From: Clostridia bacterium
GTDB lineage: Bacteria; Bacillota; Peptococcia; DRI-13; SM3-B62
Assembly (NCBI GenBank): GCA_018432615.1
Contig: JAHDSQ010000012.1
Location: 159,949 to 223,948 of the forward strand
Direction of reading: 5' to 3'
Length of the DNA: 64,000 nt
The notes under the pieces were generated by a model. That model did not search any database. It saw only the letters and a list, made by a program, of their open reading frames with translations, and was not told where the DNA came from. Below, one piece after another: positions 35,321 to 43,812 of this stretch. How positions within the stretch are numbered: the first letter of the stretch is position 1; each line of letters starts with the position of its first letter. A program made the translations under genes and the position numbers.

Positions 35321-36613
35321 TTGATAAAAATACATCCTTTGGAAACAAAAAACGAAAACACTCTTTTAGTTGGGTTCCGGAAAAACAAAAAAAATGAATG
35401 CAACGATATCGAGTCGTTAAATGAACTTCATCAGCTCGCCAAAACAGCAAAACTCAATATTGTTAAGCAACTGCTTGTGAGCCTTAATAAGAACACTCCT
35501 GATTCGGCTTTGTACATCGGCAAAGGAAAGGCAGAGGAGCTTTTACTGCTGTGTCGTGAAGAAGGACTGGATTTAATAATATTTGACAACGAACTAACTC
35601 CCCGTCAACAACGTAACTTAGAGCTTATAACCGAATGCAGGGTTGCGGATCGTACCGCGTTAATCTTAGAAATCTTTGCACAGCGGGCCAGTACAAAAGA
35701 AGGAAAATTGCAGGTAGAACTTGCCCAATTGAACTATTTGCTGCCCAGGTTAACAGGTTCGGGTAAAGAGCTTTCGAGACTTGGGGGAGGTATCGGCACA
35801 AGAGGACCCGGAGAAACAAAACTAGAAACTGATAAGCGTCGTATTCGTAAAAGAATAACTGATCTACAAAGGGAAATAGAAAAAATAAAAATACAAAGGA
35901 CAGTAACCAGGAAACACCGCAAGGAGAGCCTGATACCTGTTGTTGCCTTGGTCGGTTACACAAATTCCGGTAAATCAACCTTGATGAATGCCCTTACAGA
36001 TTCAGGGGTAACCTCCGAAGATAAGCTTTTTGCCACCCTGGATTCTACCATACGCCGTATTCCTTCAAAGAAACAAGAATTATTATTAACCGACACCGTT
36101 GGTTTTATCCGAAAACTGCCCCATCAGTTGATTGCAGCCTTTCGCGCTACCCTTGAAGAAATAAAGCATGCGGATCTTCTACTGCATGTTATTGATGCAG
36201 GCAATCCTTTCTATCATTCACAAATCGATGCTGTGAACAATGTACTGCGGCAAATCGGTGCGTCCGAAAAAGCTACGATAACAGTATTCAATAAATGGGA
36301 TACCGTCCGAGATGTTACGGAAATGAGCTCAATCGTGAATCGTGATAGTTATTCCCTAGCCATTTCCGCTTATACCGGGTATAACATCGAAGCCTTGCTT
36401 GAAATGATAGAAAATTATTTCCTCGAACGCAGACACAAGCTTACATTGTTAATACCATTTACTGAGGCTTCCTTATTAAACTCTTTACATCAAAAGGGTA
36501 CAGTGATAAATGAAGACTACACAAGTGATGGCGTTTTATGCACTGTAGAACTTGAAGAATTCTGGTTGAAAAACATAGAACGTTACATAACAAAAATGAT
36601 TCCCGGCAAATAA
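35321..36613 (+). CDS. hflX: HflX GTPase
   Basis: About 430 residues. The N-terminal HflX domain contains [27 protein letters not shown] and [21 protein letters not shown] with [12 protein letters not shown]. The GTPase domain has [16 protein letters not shown] (G1), [10 protein letters not shown] (G3) and FNKWD (G4). HflX splits stalled or hibernating ribosomes. The start is uncertain: TTG 35321 touches the only ribosome binding site (GGGAG, 35316-35320). An ATA at 35330 is at better spacing, and TTG 35339 would give [12 protein letters not shown] but is 18 nt away. ynbB follows 10 bp later, as in Bacillus. Confidence 0.93.
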   Translation: MIKIHPLETKNENTLLVGFRKNKKNECNDIESLNELHQLAKTAKLNIVKQLLVSLNKNTPDSALYIGKGKAEELLLLCREEGLDLIIFDNELTPRQQRNLELITECRVADRTALILEIFAQRASTKEGKLQVELAQLNYLLPRLTGSGKELSRLGGGIGTRGPGETKLETDKRRIRKRITDLQREIEKIKIQRTVTRKHRKESLIPVVALVGYTNSGKSTLMNALTDSGVTSEDKLFATLDSTIRRIPSKKQELLLTDTVGFIRKLPHQLIAAFRATLEEIKHADLLLHVIDAGNPFYHSQIDAVNNVLRQIGASEKATITVFNKWDTVRDVTEMSSIVNRDSYSLAISAYTGYNIEALLEMIENYFLERRHKLTLLIPFTEASLLNSLHQKGTVINEDYTSDGVLCTVELEEFWLKNIERYITKMIPGK

Positions 36614-36623
36614 GGAGTAATTT

Positions 36624-37907
36624 ATGTTAAGCTTATATGAAAGTCTAAAGAAAATATATAATGTTAATGATGCCGTATTAAGAAGGCTGGAAATATCCTC
36701 TGATGATTGCAAAGATATTTTTAATGATATCGACAGAAAAATAGAATTAAACCAGTTAAAGGTCTTAAAATCTTTTTACGATAACGACATCAGTGACTAT
36801 CATCTTAATGGTTCAACAGGATATGGTTACGGTGATAGCGGCCGAGATGCGCTGGAAAGGGTATTTGCTTCGATATTTGAAGGTGAGCGCGCATTGGTAC
36901 GTTCGCAAATAGTATCCGGCACACATGCCATCGCGATAGGACTTTTCGGGAATCTACAAGACGGGGATGAATTAATTATTGCTACGGATACACCGTATGA
37001 TACATTGCTGAAGGTAATCGGAAGCAAAGAAGCACCCGCTCCCGGCACCGTACGGGCTCACGGCGTCAGATGCCTTGAAATACCTCTCAGAGAGAATAAC
37101 AAGATTGATTTAGAGGCACTAGATAAAAAAATCACCTCACAAACTAAAATGGTATATTTTCAGCGATCTCAAGGCTATGCCTGGAGGCCTTCCTTTAAAA
37201 TATCCGACCTTAAAAAGGCTATTTCTTACATAAAGAAAAACCATCCTAATGTAATATGCATGGTGGATAACTGCTATGGAGAATTCGTAGAAGAACAGGA
37301 ACCACTATCAGCCGGTGCTGATTTAATAGCAGGTTCCCTCATAAAAAATCCCGGCGGCGGGCTGGCTTTATCAGGAGGCTATCTCGTGGGTAAAACCGAA
37401 CTCATTGAAAACGCCGCTAATCGTTTGACTGCTCCCGGAATAGGCTTGGAAGTTGGGGCTAGCTTCAACTTCAATCGGTCGGCTTTTCAAGGAATATTTC
37501 TATCTCCCAGTGTTGTCGGGGAAGCTTTAAAGGGAGCCGTTCTCGCCGCACGGCTTTTTTCGTCGTTAGGCTTTGAGGTACAGCCTCTCTACCAGGAATT
37601 CAGAACGGATATTGTGCAAGCCATTAAATTAGGCCATCCTGACCTTATGATTGCTTTTTGCCAAGGTCTGCAAAAGGCCTGTCCCCTTGATGCCAAAGCT
37701 TCTCCTGAACCTTCCTTTTTGCCTGGCTATGAACATCAGGTTATCATGGCAGGAGGCACCTATATCCAGGGCTCATCAATAGAACTGAGCGCAGACGGTC
37801 CGATAAGACCACCCTATATCATTTACGTACAAGGCGGCATGTCACTTTCACACATCAAGATAGGGCTTGCCTTAGCGGCGGACAAGGTAATATTAAAGGG
37901 ATTTTAA
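36624..37907 (+). CDS. YnbB-like PLP-dependent lyase (methionine gamma-lyase / aluminium resistance family)
   Basis: 427 residues. The fold is that of the Cys/Met metabolism PLP enzymes. Features include GSTGYGYGDSGRDALERVFA near the N-terminus, RSQIVSGTHAIA, VDNCYGEFVEEQEP and the lysine motif LIAGSLIKNPGGG. Members are annotated as aluminium resistance protein or methionine gamma-lyase, but the native reaction is not well established. The position directly after hflX is the same as in Bacillus subtilis (ynbA-ynbB). ATG 36624 follows AAGGAG. Confidence 0.88.
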   Translation: MLSLYESLKKIYNVNDAVLRRLEISSDDCKDIFNDIDRKIELNQLKVLKSFYDNDISDYHLNGSTGYGYGDSGRDALERVFASIFEGERALVRSQIVSGTHAIAIGLFGNLQDGDELIIATDTPYDTLLKVIGSKEAPAPGTVRAHGVRCLEIPLRENNKIDLEALDKKITSQTKMVYFQRSQGYAWRPSFKISDLKKAISYIKKNHPNVICMVDNCYGEFVEEQEPLSAGADLIAGSLIKNPGGGLALSGGYLVGKTELIENAANRLTAPGIGLEVGASFNFNRSAFQGIFLSPSVVGEALKGAVLAARLFSSLGFEVQPLYQEFRTDIVQAIKLGHPDLMIAFCQGLQKACPLDAKASPEPSFLPGYEHQVIMAGGTYIQGSSIELSADGPIRPPYIIYVQGGMSLSHIKIGLALAADKVILKGF

Positions 37908-37965
37908 GCATATTATTATAATATTATTCATTTACAAAATCTCAAATGAAAGGCGGATATCAGAT

Positions 37966-39060
37966 ATGCCAAAGTTAAAAATAGCCGTTCTATTTGGGGG
38001 ACGTTCGGGCGAACACGAAGTCTCAAGAAATTCCGGCGCTGCAATATCCAATGCATTAAGCGTTTCTTGCGAGGTTTTTCCGATAGGGGTAGCAAAAGAC
38101 GGTCAATGGTATGGGCCGATACCGCTTCCAGAAATAACTGCATTTGAACCGCAAAATCATCCGGAAAAGAAAGTCACTATTTTACCATTCCCACACAGCA
38201 GGGGGGTAATATACAGTTTGCCTAATCTAGATAAAATAGAGGAGGTAGATGCATTTTTCCCTGCTATCCACGGAACTTTTGGCGAGGACGGTACATTACA
38301 GGGTTTTCTGGAACTTTCTCAAGTCGCATACGTTGGTTCCGGTGTTCTGGCCTCGGCAGCAGGAATGGATAAAGTAATCATGAAGAGAATATTTTCCGAT
38401 GCCGGTCTGCCTCAGGTGCCATATCTCAGCTTCTTAAGAAAAGAAGTAGACAGTGAGCCGGATAAGATAATAAAACTAATCAAGAAGGAACTGGGGTTCC
38501 CTTGTTTTATAAAGCCTGCCAATATGGGCTCTAGTGTTGGCATATCAAAAGCAACTGATGAGGAAGATTTGAGGCAAGGCTTGAGCAAAGCTGCAGAATA
38601 CGATAGAAAAATTATTGTCGAAAAGGGTATTAACGCCCGAGAAATAGAAATAAGCGTATTAGGAAATGAAAATCCCCAGGTATCGCTACCAGGGGAAATT
38701 ATCCCTTGCAATGAGTTTTATGACTATAAGGCAAAATATGTTGACGACCGCTCATCCCTACGCATTCCGGCGGATCTGACATCAAATCAGATTAAAAAGA
38801 TACAGGAGTACGGAACTATTGCATATGAAGCAATTGATGCTGCAGGTCTGGCACGTATCGACTTCTTTATAGATAAAGATAACAACGAAATATTGATAAA
38901 TGAAATAAATACGTTACCCGGTTTTACCGTTATCAGTATGTATGCAAAACTCTGGCAGCACTCAGGTCTAAACATGGAGGAGCTTACAAAGAAGCTCGTT
39001 GATTATGCTCTGGAAAGAAACGCAGAAAGCAGAAGGAATAAAACCGTATATGCGGATTAA
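37966..39060 (+). CDS. ddl: D-alanine--D-alanine ligase
   Basis: 364 residues, ATP-grasp enzyme that makes the D-Ala-D-Ala end of peptidoglycan precursors. FGGRSGEHEVSRNSG marks the N-terminal domain, IKPANMGSSVGISK the ATP-grasp site, and EFYDYKAKY the omega loop. The tyrosine there is typical of D-Ala-D-Ala ligases and differs from VanA-type D-Ala-D-Lac ligases, so vancomycin resistance is not suggested. INEINTLPGFT supplies the metal ligands near the end. The gene is convergent with lexA, 6 bp apart. Confidence 0.96.
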   Translation: MPKLKIAVLFGGRSGEHEVSRNSGAAISNALSVSCEVFPIGVAKDGQWYGPIPLPEITAFEPQNHPEKKVTILPFPHSRGVIYSLPNLDKIEEVDAFFPAIHGTFGEDGTLQGFLELSQVAYVGSGVLASAAGMDKVIMKRIFSDAGLPQVPYLSFLRKEVDSEPDKIIKLIKKELGFPCFIKPANMGSSVGISKATDEEDLRQGLSKAAEYDRKIIVEKGINAREIEISVLGNENPQVSLPGEIIPCNEFYDYKAKYVDDRSSLRIPADLTSNQIKKIQEYGTIAYEAIDAAGLARIDFFIDKDNNEILINEINTLPGFTVISMYAKLWQHSGLNMEELTKKLVDYALERNAESRRNKTVYAD

Positions 39061-39066
39061 CGCTAT

Positions 39067-39672
39067 CTAGTACCTTCTAACCAGTGCCGTTACCTTTCCG
39101 AGAACCATGGCATCTCTGGTAATAATCGGCTCATACAGTTCGTTCTCAGGTTGGAGGCGAATATGATTCCCTTCTCTGAAGAACCTTTTAACTGTGGCCT
39201 CGTCTCCCAGCAAAGCCACAACAATATCGCCGTTTTGAGCCGTACTTTGCTTTTTCACAACCACAAGGTCTCCGTCGATTATTCCGGCATTATTCATGCT
39301 GTCACCCTGGATTTTAAGAATATAAACGTCATCTGTATTTAAAAAATCTAAAGGAAGAGGGAAGGTATCCTCAATATTCTCGACGGCAAGTATCGGCAGC
39401 CCTGCGGTTACACGACCCACAATTGGCACATCAACCATTTCCCTACTGTGAATATGTCCGTCATACACCTCAATTGCTCTTGGTTTTGTAGGGTCTCTTC
39501 TAATATAGCCCTTTTCTTCAAGTTTATTAAGGTGAGCATGAACCGTTGAACTGGAACTTAAACCTACGGCACTCCCGATTTCTCTAACCGACGGTGGGTA
39601 CCCTTTAGTCTTTATTTCCTGTTTTATATAGGTTAGAATCTCTAATTGTCGCTCAGTAAGATTTTTATACAT
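39067..39672 (-). CDS. lexA: LexA repressor
   Basis: 201 residues. The winged helix-turn-helix domain is [33 protein letters not shown] and [14 protein letters not shown]. The self-cleavage site Ala-Gly lies in GRVTAGLP (about residue 88). The serine nucleophile is in GDSMNNAGI and the lysine in GDEATVKRF. LexA represses SOS genes until RecA filaments trigger its cleavage. ATG 39672 has AAGGAGGA 9 nt upstream. Its promoter carries a LexA box over the -35, so it represses itself. Confidence 0.97.
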   Translation of the reverse strand: MYKNLTERQLEILTYIKQEIKTKGYPPSVREIGSAVGLSSSSTVHAHLNKLEEKGYIRRDPTKPRAIEVYDGHIHSREMVDVPIVGRVTAGLPILAVENIEDTFPLPLDFLNTDDVYILKIQGDSMNNAGIIDGDLVVVKKQSTAQNGDIVVALLGDEATVKRFFREGNHIRLQPENELYEPIITRDAMVLGKVTALVRRY

Positions 39673-39707
39673 CTCAAGGATTCCTCCTTATGGAACATAT
39701 TAAAAAT

Positions 39708-39736
39708 ATTATACCATTATTTTCTCATATTAGCAA
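39708..39736 (-). promoter_or_regulatory. lexA promoter
   Basis: On the minus strand TTGCTA (39736-39731) and TATAAT (39713-39708) are separated by 17 bp. The -35 overlaps the LexA box at 39734-39747. Confidence 0.8.
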
Positions 39737-39747
39737 ACGAATGTTCG
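39734..39747. promoter_or_regulatory. LexA box 1 (lexA operator)
   Basis: CAAACGAATGTTCG matches the palindromic LexA consensus at 12 of 14 defined positions. It overlaps the lexA -35 region. Confidence 0.75.
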
Positions 39748-39757
39748 TAAAAAGGTG

Positions 39758-39786
39758 TTGACTCCAAACAATTGTTCGTATATAAT
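39758..39786 (+). promoter_or_regulatory. Promoter of the LysM/YneA-like gene
   Basis: TTGACT (39758-39763) and TATAAT (39781-39786) with a 17-bp spacer that contains a LexA box. Confidence 0.85.
39765..39778. promoter_or_regulatory. LexA box 2 (in the promoter spacer)
   Basis: CAAACAATTGTTCG matches the LexA consensus at 12 of 14 positions and lies wholly between the -35 and -10 of the YneA-like gene. Confidence 0.75.
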
Positions 39787-39792
39787 CATATT

Positions 39793-39806
39793 AGAACATA
39801 CGTTTG
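39793..39806. promoter_or_regulatory. LexA box 3 (downstream of the -10)
   Basis: AGAACATACGTTTG matches the LexA consensus at 12 of 14 positions, at or just after the expected transcription start of the YneA-like gene. Confidence 0.7.
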
Positions 39807-39818
39807 GAGTGATGTCTC

Positions 39819-40133
39819 GTGAGGATTATACGGAAAAGAAAGCTTAACAACCACAGGGTATTTCTAACCATAGCAATGCTTTTGCTGACATTGATTATTA
39901 TCGGTCATTCTCTGAAGCCCAGTTCATTAAAAGCTTATGAGCCAATTACCTATGAGCCTGTTAAGATCGTGACTGTAAATGTAAATAAAGGCGATTCGCT
40001 CTGGAAGATTGCCGGTATATACAGCAATAACAAAATGGATTTAAAAGTGTATATCAACATCATACAACAGTATAATAATCTCAGTAATACAATTATCCAG
40101 CCAGGCCAAGAATTAGAAGTACCGATTTATTAG
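39819..40133 (+). CDS. LysM-domain protein, YneA-like SOS cell-division inhibitor
   Basis: 104 residues. A basic N-terminus and one membrane helix (VFLTIAMLLLTLIIIGHSL) are followed by a LysM domain (about 52-103: VNKGDSLWKIAGIYSN to IIQPGQELEVPIY). This is the layout of Bacillus YneA, which halts division during DNA damage, and the gene is likewise divergent from lexA. Two LexA boxes cover its promoter. GTG 39819 has GGAG 9 nt upstream; ATG 39812 is out of frame. Function is inferred from layout and regulation. Confidence 0.85.
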   Translation: MRIIRKRKLNNHRVFLTIAMLLLTLIIIGHSLKPSSLKAYEPITYEPVKIVTVNVNKGDSLWKIAGIYSNNKMDLKVYINIIQQYNNLSNTIIQPGQELEVPIY

Positions 40134-40188
40134 AACCGTTTAAAATAATTATATTAAGATAATAAGAATAATAAATAGCGTAATAATA

Positions 40189-40230
40189 GCCCCTGTATAA
40201 GAAAAGCCGGTGAAAATCCGACACAGGGGC
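40189..40230 (+). other. Stem-loop with a cobalamin-riboswitch-like core
   Basis: GCCCCTGT (40189-40196) and ACAGGGGC (40223-40230) form an 8-bp stem that encloses GCCGGTGAAAATCCG, the most conserved string of cobalamin riboswitches. The GGGAA motif and the CCCGC-ACTG part are missing. It lies between the YneA-like gene and cspA and may simply be a terminator-like hairpin. The rest of the gap 40134-40333 is AT-rich and holds nothing recognised. Confidence 0.3.
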
Positions 40231-40333
40231 ATATTTAATAATTAATAATACTTCCGATAATGGATATTATGTAAACTAGCTAAATTTTAAGCCATAAATC
40301 TATACCCAAATGTAAAATTATCCCCTCTACCAC

Positions 40334-40362
40334 TTTACATAAATACATTTGTATGGTAGTAT
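40334..40362 (+). promoter_or_regulatory. cspA promoter
   Basis: TTTACA (40334-40339) and TAGTAT (40357-40362) with a 17-bp spacer. It leaves an untranslated leader of about 115 nt, typical of cold-shock genes. Confidence 0.6.
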
Positions 40363-40416
40363 ACTAAAGATACAAAAAAGTTTTCAAACGCAAACCGTTT
40401 TTGGCCTCGATAATTT

Positions 40417-40458
40417 GATTGGTCAAAGGTGTTTATGTTTTAGACTTTTTGATCAATC
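40417..40458 (+). promoter_or_regulatory. Hairpin in the cspA leader
   Basis: GATTGGTCAAA (40417-40427) and TTTGATCAATC (40448-40458) pair over 11 bp with one G-T pair. Cold-shock mRNAs often carry such leader structures; a temperature-sensing role is possible but not shown. Confidence 0.4.
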
Positions 40459-40483
40459 TAATTGTAAAAGGAGGTTTTTTACT

Positions 40484-40681
40484 ATGCAAGGTAAAGTAAA
40501 ATGGTTTAACTCAGAAAAAGGTTATGGTTTTATCGAGTCTGAAGAAGGCGGCGACGTTTTCGTTCATTTCACCGCAATCCAGGGTGAAGGCTTTAAAACC
40601 CTCGACGAAGGACAAGACGTAACTTTTGATGTTGTCCAGGGCAACCGTGGACCACAGGCAGAAAACGTAACTCGTCTCTAG
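40484..40681 (+). CDS. Cold-shock protein (CspA/CspB family)
   Basis: 65 residues, complete. RNP1 (KGYGFIE) and RNP2 (DVFVHF) are intact in the five-stranded OB fold opening [16 protein letters not shown]. Such proteins bind single-stranded nucleic acid and melt RNA structure, particularly in the cold. AAAGGAGG is 7-9 nt before ATG 40484. The gene has its own promoter, long leader and terminator. Confidence 0.97.
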   Translation: MQGKVKWFNSEKGYGFIESEEGGDVFVHFTAIQGEGFKTLDEGQDVTFDVVQGNRGPQAENVTRL

Positions 40682-40700
40682 TCACCAATTAAGAACCTTG

Positions 40701-40730
40701 AAAGCCGGTCAATGCGACCGGCTTTTCTTT
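40701..40730 (+). terminator. Terminator after cspA
   Basis: AAAGCCGGTC and GACCGGCTTT form a 10-bp stem with a 5-nt loop (40711-40715), followed by a T-rich tail. It lies between cspA and the convergent nrdG. Confidence 0.92.
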
Positions 40731-40747
40731 ATGCTCTTTCAATACTG

Positions 40748-41434
40748 TTATTTGACTAAGACCTTTTGAAAATATGGATTGAGAATTTCCGCAAATTCAT
40801 GCAATTCCCCTTCTGTGTATGAAGTAAACTCTCTTTCTGTCAATTGCGAATCGCTTGCCCTATATTGCTGTAAAACATACCTCCTACTCCCTTTCAACCA
40901 CTTCCCGATCTCGCGGAGGTCTTTTTTTGTATGTAATTCTTTAGTAACGGTTGTTCTAAACTCATATTCTTTGTTTGATTCCTTAATGATTTTTACCGAA
41001 GCTTCTATCCTAGAAATATCCATTACACTCAAGCCGGCCGTAACGGCATACTTAGCCCCGGTGTTTTTAACATCCATTGCAATATAATCAAGCAGATCCC
41101 GGTTAAGAAGCTTTTCTATGAAACCCGGATTGTAACCGTTTGTATCCAGTTTCAGCAAAAAACCCATTCTCTTGACCGTTTCCATGAAGGGCAGTATCTG
41201 CGGATAAAGGGTAGCTTCCCCTCCGGAGATAACCACACCGTCAATTAGACCACGTCGTTTCTCTAAGAACCTCAAAATTACGTTCATATCAAGGCCCGGC
41301 ATTGTTTCATGATTTGTAATGAGTTCACCGTTATGACAATAGGGACAACGGAAATTACACTTACCGACAAAAAGAATCGTAGAAATAACACCGGGGTAAT
41401 CGATAAATGAATTCTTAATCCATCCTTTAAACAT
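40748..41434 (-). CDS. nrdG: Anaerobic ribonucleotide reductase activating protein (radical SAM)
   Basis: 228 residues. The radical SAM cysteines are in VGKCNFRCPYCHNGEL near residues 24-39 and the glycine-rich GVVISGGEATLYPQ follows. The protein generates the glycyl radical on NrdD. It is the longer NrdG form typical of Clostridia, similar to pyruvate formate-lyase activators. It lies 9 bp downstream of nrdD in the same direction and shares its NrdR-controlled promoter. Confidence 0.95.
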   Translation of the reverse strand: MFKGWIKNSFIDYPGVISTILFVGKCNFRCPYCHNGELITNHETMPGLDMNVILRFLEKRRGLIDGVVISGGEATLYPQILPFMETVKRMGFLLKLDTNGYNPGFIEKLLNRDLLDYIAMDVKNTGAKYAVTAGLSVMDISRIEASVKIIKESNKEYEFRTTVTKELHTKKDLREIGKWLKGSRRYVLQQYRASDSQLTEREFTSYTEGELHEFAEILNPYFQKVLVK

Positions 41435-41443
41435 ATCTGCTCC

Positions 41444-43603
41444 TTATACGGCAAATGTCCGACGGTCCTTGAATTCTTCCTGCTTCCCTTTATTCCAGCT
41501 CTGCATTGGACGGTAATACCCCACTATTCTCGACCATACCTCTGTTTGAGCATTACAGGTAGGACACTGGTATTGCTCACCACTTATGTAGCCATGGTTA
41601 GGACAAATACTAAAGGTTGGAGAATGGGTGAAATATGGTATTTGATACTTCTCCATCACCTTCCGAATCAAGTTCTTCATGGTATCCAAATCATCAATGT
41701 TTTGACCGGTGAAGGCATGAAATACCGTCCCTCCCGTATACTTGCACTGCAATTCTTCTTGTAAATCCAAGGCATCAAAAAGGTCTTCTGAGTAATCAAC
41801 CGGTAGCTGGGTGCTGTTTGTGTAGTAAACTTCTTCCTTTCCGGCTGTGATGATTTCAGGGTACTTTTCTTTATCCATTTTTGCAAAGCGATAACTGGTA
41901 CTTTCGGCCGGTGTCGCCTCTAAGTTATAGAGGTTCCCCGTCTCTTCCTGGTAAGCAACAAGTTTATCCCGCATGAAATCCAAAACCTTGTTTGCAAAAT
42001 CCTTTCCTTGCTTTGAAGCGATTGTCACATCGTGGCCAAAGAAGTTCTGCAGACACTCATTCATACCACACAAGCCAATCGTAGAAAAATGGTTTTTCCA
42101 ATAATTAGAGAACCTTTCGTGTACAGCAGAAAGATAAAATCGACTGTAAGGATACAAGCCCATCTCCGTATTCTTTTCTAAGACCTTTCTCTTCGTTTCC
42201 AGACTTGATTTTGCCATATCCATCAGGCGATTCAAGCGTTCAAGAAACTCATCCTCCGATTTGGACAAATACCCCAGACGAGGCAGATTAATAGTTACCA
42301 CACCGATGCTCCCGGTTAAGGGATTGGCACCAAATAAACCTCCGCCGCGCTTGCGCAGTTCCCTGTTATCCAGGCGCAAGCGACAACACATGCTGCGTAC
42401 ATCATCAGGTGACATATCACTGTTAACGAAATTTGCAAAATACGGGATCCCGTATTTTGCCGTCATGAGCATGATTGAATCCGTTACCGGGCTGTCCCAA
42501 TTAAAGTCTTTTGTGATGTTATATGTCGGGATGGGGAAGGAAAAGATTCTGTTTCTGGCATCCCCCTCCATCATAACCTCACAAAACGCCTTATTGATCA
42601 TATCCATTTCTTCCTGATAATCACCATAGCATGTATTCTGCGGTTTCCCGGAAATAATGACGGGTTGATCCTTCAACACGCTTGATACCTTCCCGTCAAA
42701 AGTGATATTGAAAAATGGCGTGTGGAAACCTACCCTTGTAGGAACGTTCATATTAAACACATACTTCTGGACGTTCTGCTTGACCTGCTTGTAGTTTAGA
42801 CCGTCATATCTGACAAAAGGCGCAAGATAAGTGTCAAAACTGGACACAGCCTGGGCGCCGGCAGCCTCACCCTGTAAGGTATAAATAGCATTAGATAACT
42901 GCAAAAGGGCTGAGTCAAAATGTTTTGGCGGGTCGCTCTCAATCTTGCCATAAGCGCCTTTGAAGCCCCTTAATAAAAAGTCTTCCAGGCTCCATCCGCA
43001 GCAATACGTTGAAAGCAGATTTAAATCGTGAATATGATAATCGCCATTAAGATGAAGTTCCCGAATAGTTTGAGAATATACCCTGTTAAGCCAAAAATTT
43101 TTCGTAGCAGCCGATATTATGTAGTTATTGAGGCCCTGCAAAGAATAGCCCATATTGGAATTCTCTTTAATCTTCCAATCCATCTTTTCTAAATAGCTGT
43201 CCACCATTTCCTCGGCGTTAATCAACAGCTTGCGTTGTTCCCTTATTTCCTCATGTTGTAAGCGATAACGTATGTACTCACGAGCGATACTGCGTTCGCC
43301 AAACTCCATCAAAACGAATTCAACAACATCTTGAATCTCTTCAATATTGGGATATTTACTTGCAAAGTCCCCCATCTGTGATTTCATTTCCAACTCATAA
43401 ACAACCTTATCGGTAATCACATAGGCCAGGCGCTCCAGCTCTTTTTCCCGTCTATCCTTGTATACGGCTTTAGCACCCTTACAGATAGCATCGGCAATCT
43501 CGAGTTTATCAAAGTTAACTATTCTTCCGTCCCTCTTGATTACCTTTTCCAAAGTACTCTCCCGACTATCGTTAATTAATCCCTTTTGAAGATCCTCCTG
43601 CAA
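41444..43603 (-). CDS. nrdD: Anaerobic (class III) ribonucleoside-triphosphate reductase
   Basis: 719 residues. An ATP-cone regulatory domain is at the N-terminus (LEKVIKRDGRIVNFDKLEIADAICKGAK). The barrel includes HIHDLNLLSTYC-like DYHIHDLNLLSTYCCGWSLE. The C-terminus has a zinc site (CPNHGYISGEQYQCPTC) and the glycyl radical segment SRIVGYYRPMQSWNKGKQ. It reduces ribonucleotides to deoxyribonucleotides without oxygen. TTG 43603 follows GGGGGG at 6 nt. Two NrdR boxes flank its promoter. Confidence 0.97.
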   Translation of the reverse strand: MQEDLQKGLINDSRESTLEKVIKRDGRIVNFDKLEIADAICKGAKAVYKDRREKELERLAYVITDKVVYELEMKSQMGDFASKYPNIEEIQDVVEFVLMEFGERSIAREYIRYRLQHEEIREQRKLLINAEEMVDSYLEKMDWKIKENSNMGYSLQGLNNYIISAATKNFWLNRVYSQTIRELHLNGDYHIHDLNLLSTYCCGWSLEDFLLRGFKGAYGKIESDPPKHFDSALLQLSNAIYTLQGEAAGAQAVSSFDTYLAPFVRYDGLNYKQVKQNVQKYVFNMNVPTRVGFHTPFFNITFDGKVSSVLKDQPVIISGKPQNTCYGDYQEEMDMINKAFCEVMMEGDARNRIFSFPIPTYNITKDFNWDSPVTDSIMLMTAKYGIPYFANFVNSDMSPDDVRSMCCRLRLDNRELRKRGGGLFGANPLTGSIGVVTINLPRLGYLSKSEDEFLERLNRLMDMAKSSLETKRKVLEKNTEMGLYPYSRFYLSAVHERFSNYWKNHFSTIGLCGMNECLQNFFGHDVTIASKQGKDFANKVLDFMRDKLVAYQEETGNLYNLEATPAESTSYRFAKMDKEKYPEIITAGKEEVYYTNSTQLPVDYSEDLFDALDLQEELQCKYTGGTVFHAFTGQNIDDLDTMKNLIRKVMEKYQIPYFTHSPTFSICPNHGYISGEQYQCPTCNAQTEVWSRIVGYYRPMQSWNKGKQEEFKDRRTFAV

Positions 43604-43634
43604 TTCGTTCCCCCCTCAAAACAAAATTGACTAC

Positions 43635-43684
43635 CTACATATAGTGTTATTATAAATTATAACAACTATATATAGTATAGTCAA
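43635..43684 (-). promoter_or_regulatory. nrdD promoter with two NrdR boxes
   Basis: On the minus strand TTGACT (43684-43679) and TATAAT (43661-43656) are 17 bp apart. The spacer holds the palindrome ACTATATATAGT (43665-43676); the second box ACACTATATGTAG (43647-43635) lies downstream of the -10. Both resemble the NrdR consensus ACACWATATATWG, and their centres are 31 bp apart, about three helical turns. The rest of the gap up to 43812 is AT-rich with nothing recognised. Confidence 0.82.
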
Positions 43685-43812
43685 TCCAAATATTTCTACA
43701 TTTTTTATTTTGTATTTACTTCAATCTATCTTATCAATATCTTAATTCTGGATACCTTAAGGATAATCCTGCTCATCTATCGTAATTACAAAAATTTATA
43801 TTATTATTGCTA

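Noticed and set aside
39691..39704. GGAACATATTAAA as a fourth LexA box near the lexA start
   Set aside because: Only one half-site (GAAC) matches; the second half is absent.
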